A stretch of DNA of 56,042 bases from an uncultured Oscillibacter sp. (GCA_947577075.1 CANPTW010000015.1:1-56042); one strand, 5' to 3'. Numbered from the stretch's first letter, positions 39,992 to 49,825 are shown. Notes: generated by a model from the letters alone, not told the origin. Numbers and translations: made by a program.

Positions 39992-40894
39992 ATGTTTGAT
40001 CCCAAGACCGTTTCCCTGGGCATTGCCCCCATTGGCTGGTGCAACGACGATATGCCGGAGCTGGGCGGAGAGAACACCTTCCAGCAGATCGTCAGCGAGA
40101 TGGCGCTGGCCGGCTTCACCGGCTGCGAAATCGGCAACAAGTATCCTTCGGACCCCGCCGAGCTGAAGAAGGCCCTGGACCTCCGGGGCATGCGGATTGC
40201 CAGCCGGTGGTACTCCTCCTTTATCCTGACCCGCCCCTTCGAGGAGGAGGAGAAGGACTTCAAGGCGAACCTGGACTTCCTGGCCGCCGTGGGCGCCAAC
40301 CGGATCAACGTCAGCGAGCAGAGCTATTCCATCCAGGGCCAGATGGACACCCCCGTCCTGACGGGGGGACACAAGCACGTGATGGACGACGCCGAGTGGG
40401 CCCGCTTCTGCGAAGGCCTGAACAAGCTGGGCAAGATCGCCGCCGACCGGGGCTTCAAGCTCTGCTTCCACCACCACATGGGCACCGTGGTCCAGACCAG
40501 CGAGGAGACGGACCGGATGATGGCCAACACCGACCCCCGCTATGTGTTCCTCTGCTATGATACCGGCCACTTCACCTTCGCAGGCGAAGACCCCCTGACC
40601 ATGCTGAAGAAATACGTGGACCGGGTGGGCCATGTGCATCTGAAGGATATGCGCCTGCCCGTCGTTGAGGAGGCCCGGAAGAACAACTGGAGCTTCCTCC
40701 AGTCCGTCCGGAACGGCGCGTTCACCGTCCCCGGCGACGGCGACGTGGACTTCGACCCCGTGTTCAAGGTGCTCTCGGACGCCGGCTATCAGGGCTGGCT
40801 GCTGGTGGAGGCCGAGCAGGATCCCGCCAAGGCGAATCCCCTGGAGTACGCCATGAAGGGGCGGAAGTACATCAAGGAGCACACCGGCCTGTAA
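39992..40894 (+). CDS. iolE: Inosose dehydratase (myo-inositol catabolism)
   Basis: 300-aa TIM-barrel enzyme of the xylose-isomerase-like family. It removes water from 2-keto-myo-inositol (inosose) to give the trihydroxycyclohexanedione used by IolD. Family features: LGIAPIGWCNDDMPELGGEN at the start, KLCFHHHMGTVVQT and LCYDTGHFTFAGED as metal-binding strands, RVGHVHLKDMR, then FDPVFKVLSDAGYQGWLLVE. ATG 39992 follows CAAGGAGG. First gene of the partial iol cluster. Confidence 0.93.
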   Translation: MFDPKTVSLGIAPIGWCNDDMPELGGENTFQQIVSEMALAGFTGCEIGNKYPSDPAELKKALDLRGMRIASRWYSSFILTRPFEEEEKDFKANLDFLAAVGANRINVSEQSYSIQGQMDTPVLTGGHKHVMDDAEWARFCEGLNKLGKIAADRGFKLCFHHHMGTVVQTSEETDRMMANTDPRYVFLCYDTGHFTFAGEDPLTMLKKYVDRVGHVHLKDMRLPVVEEARKNNWSFLQSVRNGAFTVPGDGDVDFDPVFKVLSDAGYQGWLLVEAEQDPAKANPLEYAMKGRKYIKEHTGL

Positions 40895-40936
40895 GGCCTG
40901 GCCTGTACTCGCCCTTCGGGCGGGAGGATTGGCAAC

Positions 40937-41474
40937 CAGCGATGGCTGGTGCAATGCACCCCCCATTCTCTCTTTTGCGAAAAGAGAGAATGCGCCGTGC
41001 GCGGTGGAAGAGAGAAAACGGGGGCGCGGCACGGCTGGACGGTTGAGACGCAAGTCCCTGCCCGCGGCGTAGTGCGGGCGGGAGTTTTGGAGGTCGATGC
41101 AAGGCCTGTCCTCCCGGCCTCGCTGCCGCTAACCTGGCAGATACTATAGAACCGCGCCTACCGGCTTCTCTTTCGGTGCGTGCCTTGGCGGCGACGCTTT
41201 GCTGGCCGCCATCTTCTGAAAGCTCTCCCTTCGTGCCAGGTTAGCGGCAGCGAGGAGAGGCGGACAGTCCATACTTCAACCACTAAAACCCCCGCCCGCA
41301 CTACGCCGCGGGCAGAAGACATGCGTAAAAAACGGAGGCACGTCCTGCGCGTCCCCCGTCCCCCGCGTAATACTTCTTTTTCTCTTTTGGACCGTGCACG
41401 GCCCGTTTTCTCGTTTTCTTCTGGAAGAAAAAGAGAAAATGGGGGGTGCAAAGAACCGGCCATCTTCATGGCTG
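40937..41474. repeat. 538-bp imperfect palindrome (two inverted repeat units) inside the iol operon
   Basis: The left arm (about 40937-41148) and the reverse complement of the right arm (about 41232-41474) share long blocks: GCACCCCCCATT, CCCGCGGCGTAGTGCGGGCG, and CCTCGCTGCCGCTAACCTGG near the centre, separated by a loop of about 83 bp. The outermost left part also carries its own hairpin ATTCTCTCTTTTGCG/AAAAGAGAGAAT (40965-40991). Translated ORFs within are artefacts. It fills the iolE-iolB gap and would form a huge stem-loop in the mRNA. Confidence 0.8.
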
Positions 41475-41495
41475 AATCCCAAGGAGATGATTCCA

Positions 41496-42296
41496 ATGAC
41501 CTATTTCAACAAAAACGCCGAGCTCAAGCAGGGCTATAACCCCTATATCGACGCCGCGGCGGACGATATGGGCACCCAGATGGACGTGGGACTCCTCGTC
41601 ATGGAGCCCGGCGACGTCTTCACCTTCGAGGAGGCGGAGAAGGAGATTGCCGTTCTCCTCTTCGCCGGAGAGGTGACCTACCAGTGGGCCGGGAAGACCG
41701 TGGAGGCCCGGCGCCCCGACTGCTTCCACCACGAGGCCTACTGCCTCCTGGCGGGCCGGGGGGAGAAGATCGTCCTCACCGCCAAGGCCCACAGCGAGCT
41801 GTACATCCAGAAGACCCGGAACGAAAAGCCCTTCGAGGCGGTCATGTACACTCCCGACACCGTCCAGACCCAGCACGCCGGGTGCAACGGCGAGCTCCTG
41901 GGCTGCATGGAGCGGGAGATCAAGACCTTCTTCGACCACGACAACGCCCCCTTCTCCAACATGGTCCTGGGCGAGGTGCTGAACCACCCCGGCAAGTGGT
42001 CCTCCTATCCCCCCCATCACCATCCCCAGCCGGAGGTCTACTTCTACCGCTTCGACTATCCCCACGGCTTCGGCGCGGGCTTTGCCAACGGGGAGATCTA
42101 CCAGACGGGGCACAACGGCCTGGCCGTCATCACCAGCGGCTTCCACTCCCAGACCGCCGCGCCGGGCTACGCCATGTGCTACGCCTGGGGCATCCGGCAT
42201 CTGGAGGGGGACCCCTGGCTCAAGACCCGCATTGACGACGAGGAGCACGCCTGGCTCTGGAAACCCGACGCCAACGACCACATTTACCAGGGATGA
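41496..42296 (+). CDS. iolB: 5-deoxy-glucuronate isomerase
   Basis: 266 aa, bicupin isomerase converting 5-deoxyglucuronate to 2-deoxy-5-keto-gluconate in inositol breakdown. The metal-binding cupin motif is in SYPPHHHPQPEVYFYRFDYP; TGHNGLAVITSGFHSQTAAP is the second conserved strand and LKTRIDDEEHAWL closes the fold. Start ATG 41496 after AAGGAGATG, 22 bp past the large palindrome. Confidence 0.93.
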   Translation: MTYFNKNAELKQGYNPYIDAAADDMGTQMDVGLLVMEPGDVFTFEEAEKEIAVLLFAGEVTYQWAGKTVEARRPDCFHHEAYCLLAGRGEKIVLTAKAHSELYIQKTRNEKPFEAVMYTPDTVQTQHAGCNGELLGCMEREIKTFFDHDNAPFSNMVLGEVLNHPGKWSSYPPHHHPQPEVYFYRFDYPHGFGAGFANGEIYQTGHNGLAVITSGFHSQTAAPGYAMCYAWGIRHLEGDPWLKTRIDDEEHAWLWKPDANDHIYQG

Positions 42297-42389
42297 CCCC
42301 CGGGCTCCGGGGCGGAGCGGGGTTCCCGCCCGGCCGCCGGAGGAGCCCGACTCCCGTGGGTTTGATTTCATGAAGGAGGAACGATTCCA

Positions 42390-44324
42390 ATGGACACCAT
42401 TCGTTTAACCATGGCCCAGGCGCTGGTCCGGTTCCTGGAAAATCAGTACATCGACGTGGACGGCGAGGTCGCCCGCTTCGTCCGGGGCGTGTTTATCATC
42501 CCCGGCCACGGCAACGTGGTGGGCCTCGGCCAGGCCCTGACCCAGGAGGCCAGGGAGCTGGAGATTTACCAGGGCAAGAACGAGCAGGGCATGGCCCAGG
42601 CCGCCGTGGCCTTCGCCAAGCAGATGAAGCGCAAGCAGATCTTCGCCGTCACCTCCTCCGTGGGCCCCGGCGCGGCCAACATGGTCACCGCCTGCGGCAC
42701 CGCCACGGCCAACAACATCCCCCTGCTGGTGCTGCCCGGCGACACCTATGCCTGCCGCCAGCCGGACCCCGTTTTGCAGCAGGTGGAGCAGATCAACAGC
42801 CTGGCCACCACCACCAACGACGCCTTTAAGGCCGTGTGCCGCTATTGGGACCGCATCGTCCGTCCCGAACAGCTGATGAGCGCCGCCATCTCCGCCTTCC
42901 GCACCCTCACCGACCCCGCCAACACCGGCGCGGTGTGCCTGGCCATGCCCCAGGACGTGGAGGGCGAGGCCTATGACTACCCCGTGAGCTTCTTCCGCAA
43001 GCGCGTCTGGCGGCTGGAGCGCCGCCCCGCCACCGAGGCCGCCCTGAAGGAGGCCGCCGAGGCCGTCAAGGCCGCCAAGCGCCCCCTGCTCATCTGCGGC
43101 GGCGGCGTCCGGTACTCCGAGGCCCACGAGGAGTTCCTGCACTTCGCCGAGACGCTGGGCATCCCCTTTGCCGAGACGCAGGCGGGCAAGAGCGCCGTGG
43201 ACTGGACCCACCCCCTGAACCTGGGCGGTGTGGGCGTGACGGGCTGCTCCGCGGCCAACGAGATCGCCAAGGAGGCGGACCTGGTCATCGGCGTGGGCAC
43301 CCGCTACACCGACTTTACCACCTCCTCCAAGTGGCTCTTTCAGGACGAATGCAAATTTGTCAACATCAACGTCTCCGAATTCCAGAGCCTCAAGATGGAG
43401 GCCGTCCCCGTGGTGGCCGACGCCAAGGACGCCCTCCCCCGCCTGGAAAAGCTGCTGGCGGACCGGGCCTATGACAAGGAGTATGTCCACGAGGCCGGCC
43501 TTGCCAAGGCCAAGTGGCTCAAGGAGCTGGAGCGCCTGGACGGCATGACCTTCCAGGACAGCCCCGACTGGGCCCCCATCATCAACGACGCCAACGCGGA
43601 CTCCGCCAAGCGCTTTGCCCGGGATGTGAAGGCCCAGCTCTGCCAGACCGCGGCCCTGGGCGCCATCAACCACTGGATGAGCGAGGGCGACGTGGCCATC
43701 GGCGCGGCGGGCTCCCTCCCCGGCGACATGCAGCGCATGTGGCGGCCCACGGGCAAGGACACCTATAACATGGAGTACGGCTATTCCACCATGGGCTATG
43801 AGGTGGCCGGGGCCCTGGGCGTCAAGCTGGCCATCGGGCCGGACCGCGAGGTCTACGCCTTCTGCGGCGACGGCAGCTTCCACATGCTCCACGGCGAGCT
43901 GGTGACGGCTATGCAGGAGCACAAGAAAATCAATATCTGCCTCTTTGACAACGCCAGCTTCGGCTGCATCAACAACCTCCAGGTGGGCCACGGAAACAAG
44001 ACCCTCTGCACGGAGCTCCGCTTCCGGAATGAGGAGGGCCTCTTCGGCGACTTCATGGACATCGACTATGCCAAGGTGGCGGAGGGCTACGGCTGCAAGG
44101 GCTACACCGTCCGGACCATGGAGGAGCTGAAAGCCGCATTCGAGGACGCCAAGGCCATCAAGGACCGTCCCGTCCTCTTCGACATCAAGGTCCTGCCCAA
44201 GACCATGACCGACGGCTACGGCTCCTGGTGGCGGGTGGGCGACACCGAGGTTTCCGAGCGGCCCGAGAACATCGCCGCCTATCAGGACCACCTGGCCCAC
44301 GAGAAGACCGCCCGGAAATACTAA
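42390..44324 (+). CDS. iolD: 3D-(3,5/4)-trihydroxycyclohexane-1,2-dione acylhydrolase
   Basis: 644-aa ThDP-dependent enzyme that opens the ring of the inosose dehydration product. The acetolactate-synthase-like plan is seen: PYR domain with [16 protein letters not shown] (catalytic Glu) and [18 protein letters not shown], a central domain, and the PP domain with ThDP-binding [20 protein letters not shown] then [15 protein letters not shown]. It ends at [33 protein letters not shown]. Follows iolB by 93 bp. Confidence 0.94.
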   Translation: MDTIRLTMAQALVRFLENQYIDVDGEVARFVRGVFIIPGHGNVVGLGQALTQEARELEIYQGKNEQGMAQAAVAFAKQMKRKQIFAVTSSVGPGAANMVTACGTATANNIPLLVLPGDTYACRQPDPVLQQVEQINSLATTTNDAFKAVCRYWDRIVRPEQLMSAAISAFRTLTDPANTGAVCLAMPQDVEGEAYDYPVSFFRKRVWRLERRPATEAALKEAAEAVKAAKRPLLICGGGVRYSEAHEEFLHFAETLGIPFAETQAGKSAVDWTHPLNLGGVGVTGCSAANEIAKEADLVIGVGTRYTDFTTSSKWLFQDECKFVNINVSEFQSLKMEAVPVVADAKDALPRLEKLLADRAYDKEYVHEAGLAKAKWLKELERLDGMTFQDSPDWAPIINDANADSAKRFARDVKAQLCQTAALGAINHWMSEGDVAIGAAGSLPGDMQRMWRPTGKDTYNMEYGYSTMGYEVAGALGVKLAIGPDREVYAFCGDGSFHMLHGELVTAMQEHKKINICLFDNASFGCINNLQVGHGNKTLCTELRFRNEEGLFGDFMDIDYAKVAEGYGCKGYTVRTMEELKAAFEDAKAIKDRPVLFDIKVLPKTMTDGYGSWWRVGDTEVSERPENIAAYQDHLAHEKTARKY

Positions 44325-44335
44325 AAACGGGGGAC

Positions 44336-44441
44336 GCCCTCCCCCCTTGGACGCTCCGGCGGGTCCCGGAACCCCCGCTCCCCCGCGCCTGCGGGCGCCG
44401 CGCCCCATAGCGCGGGCGGCGGCGCGCCGGACGGGGAGGGC
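44336..44441 (+). other. Structured iolD-iolG intercistronic region
   Basis: GCCCTCCCC (44336-44344) can pair with GGGGAGGGC (44433-44441), enclosing a GC-rich inner stem (GGCGCCGCGCC against GGCGGCGCGCC). It could stabilise or process the polycistronic mRNA; I see no gene. Confidence 0.4.
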
Positions 44442-44500
44442 CCGCCCGGCACAGACAAAAAGCTGCTGGTTGACTATTAAATAAAGGAAGGTTGATTATT

Positions 44501-45538
44501 ATGGATAACGTTCTGAAAATCGGCATCATCGGCTGCGGCGCCATCGGAAAAGACCACTGCCGCCGTATCATTGAGACTGTCCCCGGCGCCACGGTCGTGG
44601 CCGTCTCGGACTACGTGGCTGCCGCAGCCGACGAAACCGCCGCCAAATACGGCATCAAATCCTATGGCAGCGACTGTGACGGCATGATCAAGGATTCCGA
44701 AGTGGAAGCCGTGGTCATCACCTCCATCGACCCCACCCACCACGACTATGTGATGAAGACCCTGGCGGAAAAGAAGTGGTGCTTCTGCGAGAAGCCCCTG
44801 AGCCAGAACGCCAAGGACTGCGAGGAGATCATCAACCGGGAGCTGGAGATCGGCAAGCGGCTGGTCCAGGTGGGCTTTATGCGCCACTATGACCGGGGCT
44901 ATGCCGAGATGAAGCGGATCATCGACTCCGGCGAGATCGGCGCCCCCCTGGTGATCAAGGCCTGCCACCGGAACGTGGCCCAGGGCCCGGGCTTCAAGAC
45001 CGAAAACGGCGTGACCAACGTGGCCATCCACGAGCTGGACATCTGCCGCTGGCTGCTGGGAGACGAGTACGAGGACGCCCAGTGCGTCCGGGTCCGCCAG
45101 TCCGCCAACTCCGACAAGGGCTATGACAACCCCCAGGTCATGCTGATGCGGACCAAGAAGGGCTGCTTCATCGACGTGGAGGTCCAGGTGGCCGACGGCT
45201 ACGGCTATGACATCCAGTGCGAGGTGGTCTGCGAAAACGGCACCGTGAAGCTGCCCGACCCCTACGCCGTGGTCCGCCGCTCCCGCCCCGCCGGCTGGGA
45301 TTCCCTGAACCCCGCCGAGTCCATGCCCATCATGACCGACTGGAAGGAGCGCTTCATCGAGGCGTATGACATTGAGTTCTGCAAGTGGGTGGAGTCCGTC
45401 CACGCCGGGAAGCTCACCGGCCCCTCCTCCTGGGACGGGTATGTCGCCTGCGTGGCGGGCGACGCGCTGAACGCCTCCCGGGGCACCTCTCAGTTCCTGA
45501 AGGTGGAGACGATGGAAAAGCCGGAGCTCTACAAGTAA
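44501..45538 (+). CDS. iolG: Inositol 2-dehydrogenase (Gfo/Idh/MocA family)
   Basis: 345 aa NAD-dependent enzyme oxidising myo-inositol to inosose. Rossmann motif KIGIIGCGAIGKDHCRRI at the start, the catalytic region CEKPLSQNAKD with the conserved Lys, GFMRHYDRGYAEMKRIIDSG, and HELDICRWLLG with the conserved His. SD AAAGGAAGG, start 44501. Last gene of the cluster before a terminator. iolC, iolJ, iolA and a transporter are absent here and must be elsewhere or substituted. Confidence 0.9.
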   Translation: MDNVLKIGIIGCGAIGKDHCRRIIETVPGATVVAVSDYVAAAADETAAKYGIKSYGSDCDGMIKDSEVEAVVITSIDPTHHDYVMKTLAEKKWCFCEKPLSQNAKDCEEIINRELEIGKRLVQVGFMRHYDRGYAEMKRIIDSGEIGAPLVIKACHRNVAQGPGFKTENGVTNVAIHELDICRWLLGDEYEDAQCVRVRQSANSDKGYDNPQVMLMRTKKGCFIDVEVQVADGYGYDIQCEVVCENGTVKLPDPYAVVRRSRPAGWDSLNPAESMPIMTDWKERFIEAYDIEFCKWVESVHAGKLTGPSSWDGYVACVAGDALNASRGTSQFLKVETMEKPELYK

Positions 45539-45570
45539 ACAGCGGATAAGCGTCTTCCCCGAAACATGGC

Positions 45571-45596
45571 GGAGGACCGGCAAAAGCCGGTCCTCC
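45571..45596 (+). terminator. Terminator of the iol operon
   Basis: GGAGGACCGGC-AAAA-GCCGGTCCTCC, 11-bp stem. Confidence 0.8.
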
Positions 45597-45677
45597 GTTC
45601 CCCTATAGAAACAGCGTCGGGAACTCCACCTTCCGGGCGCTGGTCCTATCCTTGGGCGTCCGCCGTTTTGCGGGCGC

Positions 45678-46595
45678 TTATTTTTCCCGCCACTGCTCCA
45701 TCTTTTCGTTGGTCCAGACCACGCGGTTGCGGCCGAAGCGCTTCGCGTCGTAGAGCATGGCGTCCGCCATCTTTAAGTAATTGTCATAGAGCGTCCCCAG
45801 CTTGGGGACGACGGTGATGCCGCCGATGCTGACGGTCACCCACTGGGAAACCTCCGGATTGTGGGGGATGTGCAGATCCTCCACCGCCTGGCGGACCTTT
45901 TTCAGGTGGGCGAAGTCGTTTTCCGCGCCGCCGCCCAGGATCAGGGCCACAAACTCCTCCCCGCCGTAGCGGGCGAAGAAGTCCGTCCCCCGCCGGAGCA
46001 TGGAGGACGCCGTCTCGGCCACGGCCCGGATGACCTTGTCCCCGGCGGGGTGGCCGAAGGAGTCGTTATAGACTTTGAATTTGTCAATGTCGAACATGCA
46101 GATGGAAAAGGGGATGCCCAGGCGGACGGCGTCCTGCCAGCGCTTGACGCTGATTCGGTCGTAGCGCCGCCGGTTGGGAACGCCGGTGAGCTGGTCCACC
46201 GTGGCCTCCCGCTCGATCTGGGTGCGGTACTGATAGAGCTTGATGTGGGTGTTCACCCTGGCCCGGACAATGGCGGGATGGAAGGGTTTGGTGATGTAGT
46301 CCACGGCCCCCAGGGTCAGCCCCTGCTCCTCGTGCTGAATGTCGTTGAGGCTGGTGATGAGGATCACGGGAATGTGGCTGAGGACCACCTCTTCCTGCAG
46401 CATCTTCAGCAGCTGGAAGCCGTCCATGCCGGGCATGATGACGTCCAGAAGGACCAGGGAATATTCCCCGCTGCGGACCTGCTCCAGCCCCGCCTCCGCC
46501 GTGTTGGTGACGGTGATGTCATAATCGAGGGCAAGAATGGAATGCAGGAAATTTGCCTGCACGGGACTGTCGTCAATAATTAAGATCTTCTCCAT
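45678..46595 (-). CDS. Response regulator with GGDEF diguanylate cyclase domain
   Basis: 305 aa. The REC domain has acidic IIDDSP, phosphoacceptor Asp50 in SLVLLDVIMPGMDG and the TKPF lysine near 102. The GGDEF domain follows a short helix, with TVDQLTGVPNRRRYD, FDIDKFKVYNDSFGHPAGDK, and the active site RYGGEEF (GGEEF 210-214). An intact inhibitory I-site RGTD (201-204) lies five residues upstream. It is therefore likely an active, feedback-inhibited cyclase making c-di-GMP, controlled by an unlinked histidine kinase. A TATAAT lies at 46685-46680 (minus) with a weak -35; a small CTGAACAG/CTGTTCAG hairpin is in the leader. Confidence 0.93.
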   Translation of the reverse strand: MEKILIIDDSPVQANFLHSILALDYDITVTNTAEAGLEQVRSGEYSLVLLDVIMPGMDGFQLLKMLQEEVVLSHIPVILITSLNDIQHEEQGLTLGAVDYITKPFHPAIVRARVNTHIKLYQYRTQIEREATVDQLTGVPNRRRYDRISVKRWQDAVRLGIPFSICMFDIDKFKVYNDSFGHPAGDKVIRAVAETASSMLRRGTDFFARYGGEEFVALILGGGAENDFAHLKKVRQAVEDLHIPHNPEVSQWVTVSIGGITVVPKLGTLYDNYLKMADAMLYDAKRFGRNRVVWTNEKMEQWREK

Positions 46596-46876
46596 ACCAA
46601 AATCCTCCTATCGTGGCGGAAGCGGTGCACGTCCCGTTTTGCTGGGGCAAGAGGCTGAACAGCATCTGTTCAGGGCGCCATTATATCAAACTTTTTCCAA
46701 AAGAGGAAGTACTAACTTGGTAAAATTTAAAAAATTTTTTGCGGGCGCGCCGCCAATTTTTTACCCGCCCGGCAGAGGAGGGCAGAAAGGGACCCGGCGG
46801 GAGCAAGGCCCGCCGGGCCTCAGACGGTTGAAACACGCGAAAATCCGTTCAGCGGGAAGGGGGCCGGACCCGCCGG

Positions 46877-47527
46877 CTACTTCCGGGTGGGGTCCTCCTC
46901 CGTGGGGCTGGGGACGGGATGCTCCCGGTGCTCCACCAGGGAGCGGATCAGCTCCACGGTGCCGCCCAGGCCCAGGTAGCTGCTGTTGAGGCAGAAGTCA
47001 TAGCTGTCCACCGCGCCCCAGCGCTGGGAGGAGTAGTATTCGTAATAGGAGGCCCGCCGCTTGTCCGTTTTGCTGATCAAGGTCTTGGCCTGGGCCTCCG
47101 TCAGGTTCTGCCGCCCGGCCACCCGGCGGATGCGGTCCTCCATAGGCGCGTGGATGAAGAGGCTCAGGTGGTTGGGGTCGCCGGAGAGGGCGTAGTCCGC
47201 GCAGCGCCCGATGATGACGCAGGGCCCCTCCTTGGCAAGCTGACGGATGGTGTTGAAGGTGGCCAAATAGACCTGCTGTTCCAGGGAGTCCCCCGCGCCG
47301 GTGCCGGGGAGGGCGAACATGTAAGAGTCCATGGCGATGGAGTAAAGCAGGCTCTTGGGCCGCTCGTCAAAGTTCTCCAGAATTTTTTCACACAGGCCGC
47401 TCTTCTTGGCGGCTTCCTGCAAAATTTCCTTATCATAAAAGGGAATGCCCAGCTCCTTGGCCACGCGGATGCCGATTTCCTTGCCGCCGCTGCCGAACTG
47501 CCTTCCGATGGTGATGATGGTCTTCAT
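46877..47527 (-). CDS. Cytidylate kinase-like family protein
   Basis: 216 aa P-loop protein beginning MKTIITIGRQFGSGGKEIGI (P-loop GRQFGSGGKE), then FYDKEILQEAAKKSGLCEKI, CVIIGRCADYAL, and a lid-like RRVAGRQNLTEAQAKTLISK. It belongs to the cytidylate-kinase-like group common in gut Clostridia, distinct from housekeeping Cmk. Substrate not established. Start 47527 after AAAGGAGG. Stands alone; the 46596-46876 gap holds only a GC hairpin and no gene. Confidence 0.85.
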   Translation of the reverse strand: MKTIITIGRQFGSGGKEIGIRVAKELGIPFYDKEILQEAAKKSGLCEKILENFDERPKSLLYSIAMDSYMFALPGTGAGDSLEQQVYLATFNTIRQLAKEGPCVIIGRCADYALSGDPNHLSLFIHAPMEDRIRRVAGRQNLTEAQAKTLISKTDKRRASYYEYYSSQRWGAVDSYDFCLNSSYLGLGGTVELIRSLVEHREHPVPSPTEEDPTRK

Positions 47528-47554
47528 GGCGGGACCTCCTTTCTTGATTATTTT

Positions 47555-47583
47555 ATTATACTCCGCTTTTCCGGAACCGTCAA
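47555..47583 (-). promoter_or_regulatory. Promoter of the cytidylate kinase-like gene
   Basis: Minus strand TTGACG (47583-47578), 17-bp spacer, TATAAT (47560-47555). Confidence 0.8.
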
Positions 47584-47642
47584 ATAAAAAAGCCGCCTTC
47601 CCGCCCGAGACTTCGGCGCGCCGGGCGGCGGAGGGACGGGAA

Positions 47643-47678
47643 AAGCCCGGAGCGGCTCGCTTGCGCCGCTCCGGGCTT
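47643..47678 (-). terminator. Terminator of rpsB-tsf
   Basis: AAGCCCGGAGCGGC-TCGCTTGC-GCCGCTCCGGGCTT, 14-bp stem, with TTTTCCC on the minus-strand 3' side. Confidence 0.8.
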
Positions 47679-47752
47679 GTTTCATGCTGCTGCGGGAGAC
47701 CCCGCCGGCGGGAAAATCCGCTGGGGCGGCTCCCGGGGGGGGAACGGGACGA

Positions 47753-48676
47753 TCAGCCCTTCACCAGAGAGGCGATCTCGTCGGCAAAGTTCTCCTGCTT
47801 CTTCTCGATGCCCTCGCCCTTTTCGAAGCGGATGGCGTCCTTGAACTTGATCTCGCCGCCCAGCTCCTTGGCCGCGTGGGCGATATAGGCCTCCACGGTG
47901 CCCTCGAACACGTCGGAGCGGACGGAATCCTGCTGGAGCAGGCAGTTCTCGGCGTAGAACTTGTTCAGCTTGCCCATGACGATCTTCTCCCGGACCTGCT
48001 CGGGCTTGTTCGCCATCTTGGGGTCGTTGGCCATCTGGGCCAGCATGACCTTCTTCTCCTCGTCCAGGACCTCCTGGGTCACCTGGGACTTATCCCAGAA
48101 GCGGGGGTTCAGGGCGGCGATCTGCATGGCGATGTTCTTGCCCAGCTCCGTGACCTGCTCGGGGGCAAGGGCGGTTTCCAGGTTCACCAGCACGCCGATC
48201 TTGCCGCCGGCGTGAACGTAGGGCACGGACACGCCCTCGGCATACCGGGCGAAGCGGCGGACCTTGATGTTCTCGCCGATGACCAGGACCATCTCCTGCT
48301 GCTGCTGGGTGACGGTCAGGTCGGTGCCGTTGTACTTGCACGCCATCAGGGCGTCCAGGTCGGCGGGGTTCTCCCTGGCCACGGTGGCGGCCACGCCCTT
48401 GACGAAGTCCACAAATTTCTCGTTCTTGCCCACGAAGTCCGTCTCGGCGTTGACCTCGACCACCACGCCCGCTCCGTCGATCACGGCGGCGTAGGCCATG
48501 CCCTCGGCGGCCACGCGGCCCGCCTTCTTCACGGAGGCGGCCATGCCCTTTTCCCGGAGCCACTCCACGGCCTTGTCCATGTCGCCGTCGGTGGCCACCA
48601 GGGCCTTCTTGCAGTCCATCATGCCCACGCCCGTCATTTCGCGCAGGTTCTTTACGTCAGTCGCGGTAAAAGCCAT
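47753..48676 (-). CDS. tsf: Translation elongation factor Ts
   Basis: 307 aa guanine-nucleotide exchange factor for EF-Tu. N-terminal UBA-like VKNLREMTGVGMMDCKKALV, then the TDFV core (VEVNAETDFVGKNEKFVDFV) and the paired dimerisation subdomains; KIGVLVNLET and the repeated MQIAALNPR. Downstream of rpsB by 37 bp, the usual order. Confidence 0.97.
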   Translation of the reverse strand: MAFTATDVKNLREMTGVGMMDCKKALVATDGDMDKAVEWLREKGMAASVKKAGRVAAEGMAYAAVIDGAGVVVEVNAETDFVGKNEKFVDFVKGVAATVARENPADLDALMACKYNGTDLTVTQQQQEMVLVIGENIKVRRFARYAEGVSVPYVHAGGKIGVLVNLETALAPEQVTELGKNIAMQIAALNPRFWDKSQVTQEVLDEEKKVMLAQMANDPKMANKPEQVREKIVMGKLNKFYAENCLLQQDSVRSDVFEGTVEAYIAHAAKELGGEIKFKDAIRFEKGEGIEKKQENFADEIASLVKG

Positions 48677-48713
48677 AATTGCTTTCCTCCAAATCTATTC
48701 GTATCGTCGTATC

Positions 48714-49448
48714 TTACTCGGCGGCGGGAGCCTCGGGAGCGGCCTCCTCGGTCTGCTCGCCCTGGCGGCCCTCCAGCACGGCGTTGGCCATGATGGAGGA
48801 GATCAGCTTGATGGCCCGGATGGCGTCGTCGTTGCCCGGGATCACATAGTCGATTTCGTCCGGGTCGCAGTTGGTGTCCGCGATGGCCACCACGGGAATG
48901 CCCAGCTTGTGGGCCTCGGCGATGGCGTTGCGCTCCTTCCGGGTGTCCACGATGAAGAGGGCGCCGGGGAGGTTCTTCATCTCCTTCACGCCGCCGAGAT
49001 ACTTCTCCAGCTTGGCGATCTCGCCCAGGTGCTTCATGACTTCCTTCTTGGGCAGCATGTCGAAGGTGCCGTCCTCCTGCATGGCCTTGAGCTGGTTCAG
49101 CCGGTCCACCCGGGTGCGCATGGTCTTGAAGTTGGTCATCATGCCGCCCAGCCACCGGGCGTTGACGTAGTACTGGCCGCAGCGGCCCGCCTCCTCCCGG
49201 ATGGCGTCCTGGGCCTGCTTCTTGGTGCCCACGAACAGCAGGGACTGGCCGGACTCGCTGAGCTGGCGGACGAAGTTGTACGCCTCCTCCAGCTTGCGGA
49301 CGGTCTTCTGCAGGTCCACGATATAGATGCCGTTGCGCTCCGTGTAGATGTAGGGAGCCATCTTGGGGTTCCACCGGCGGGTCTGGTGGCCGAAGTGGAC
49401 GCCCGCCTCAAGCAGGGCCTTCATGGATACGACGCTGGAATTTGCCAT
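48714..49448 (-). CDS. rpsB: 30S ribosomal protein S2
   Basis: 244 aa; [60 protein letters not shown] and [20 protein letters not shown] are S2 signatures. A C-terminal acidic/Ala tail ([11 protein letters not shown]) is lineage-specific. First gene of rpsB-tsf, with a leader of about 150 nt. Confidence 0.97.
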   Translation of the reverse strand: MANSSVVSMKALLEAGVHFGHQTRRWNPKMAPYIYTERNGIYIVDLQKTVRKLEEAYNFVRQLSESGQSLLFVGTKKQAQDAIREEAGRCGQYYVNARWLGGMMTNFKTMRTRVDRLNQLKAMQEDGTFDMLPKKEVMKHLGEIAKLEKYLGGVKEMKNLPGALFIVDTRKERNAIAEAHKLGIPVVAIADTNCDPDEIDYVIPGNDDAIRAIKLISSIMANAVLEGRQGEQTEEAAPEAPAAE

Positions 49449-49601
49449 GGTTTGTGTTCCTCCAATTTCAATTTAGTTGCGGACCTGCCCGGGCCGCGGC
49501 GGCCGAAAGCGGGTCACTACCTCCGGCGGCTTCATCCCCCCCGCCAACCCGGAAGCCCGGGCACAGACGGAAAGTCGGCGTGCCGTGCGGAATGCTGAAA
49601 T

Positions 49602-49630
49602 ATCATACCACAGCAGTATTTCCAATGCAA
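49602..49630 (-). promoter_or_regulatory. Promoter of rpsB-tsf
   Basis: Minus strand TTGCAT (49630-49625), 17-bp spacer, TATGAT (49607-49602). The leader between it and the ATG is GC-rich and may hold an S2 autoregulatory fold, not proven. Confidence 0.7.
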
Positions 49631-49716
49631 GAGGATTTTAACATTTTTTTGCCCGAAACAGAAGGGGCCGCCGAAAAATCCCCCGGAGGAAATCCCCCCG
49701 GAAGGGCGTTCCCTTC

Positions 49717-49745
49717 TTGACAAGGTAATCGTTTACCGATATAAT
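49717..49745 (+). promoter_or_regulatory. Promoter with LacI-type operator for the NifU-like/GGGtGRT operon
   Basis: TTGACA (49717-49722), 17-bp spacer, TATAAT (49740-49745). The spacer contains GGTAATCGTTTACC (49724-49737), palindromic at 12 of 14 positions with a central CG, the signature of GalR/LacI-family operators. A repressor bound here would block RNA polymerase. Confidence 0.75.
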
Positions 49746-49825
49746 GTGAGCCGTGCAAAGCTCCGGGAGGCGCGCCTGCGGCGCCCGCCCCGAAAAAAAT
49801 ACGAAAAGGAAAGGATTGGACGACT

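Noticed and set aside
40872-41539. Small ORFs on both strands in the iolE-iolB gap with similar peptide pieces (RKRENGGC)
   Set aside because: The similarity comes from the inverted repeat itself; no start signals.
42405-44408. 667-aa minus-strand open frame opposite iolD
   Set aside because: Mirror of the iolD codon bias (G, H, V, L-rich), no promoter or ribosome binding site; iolD is unambiguous.
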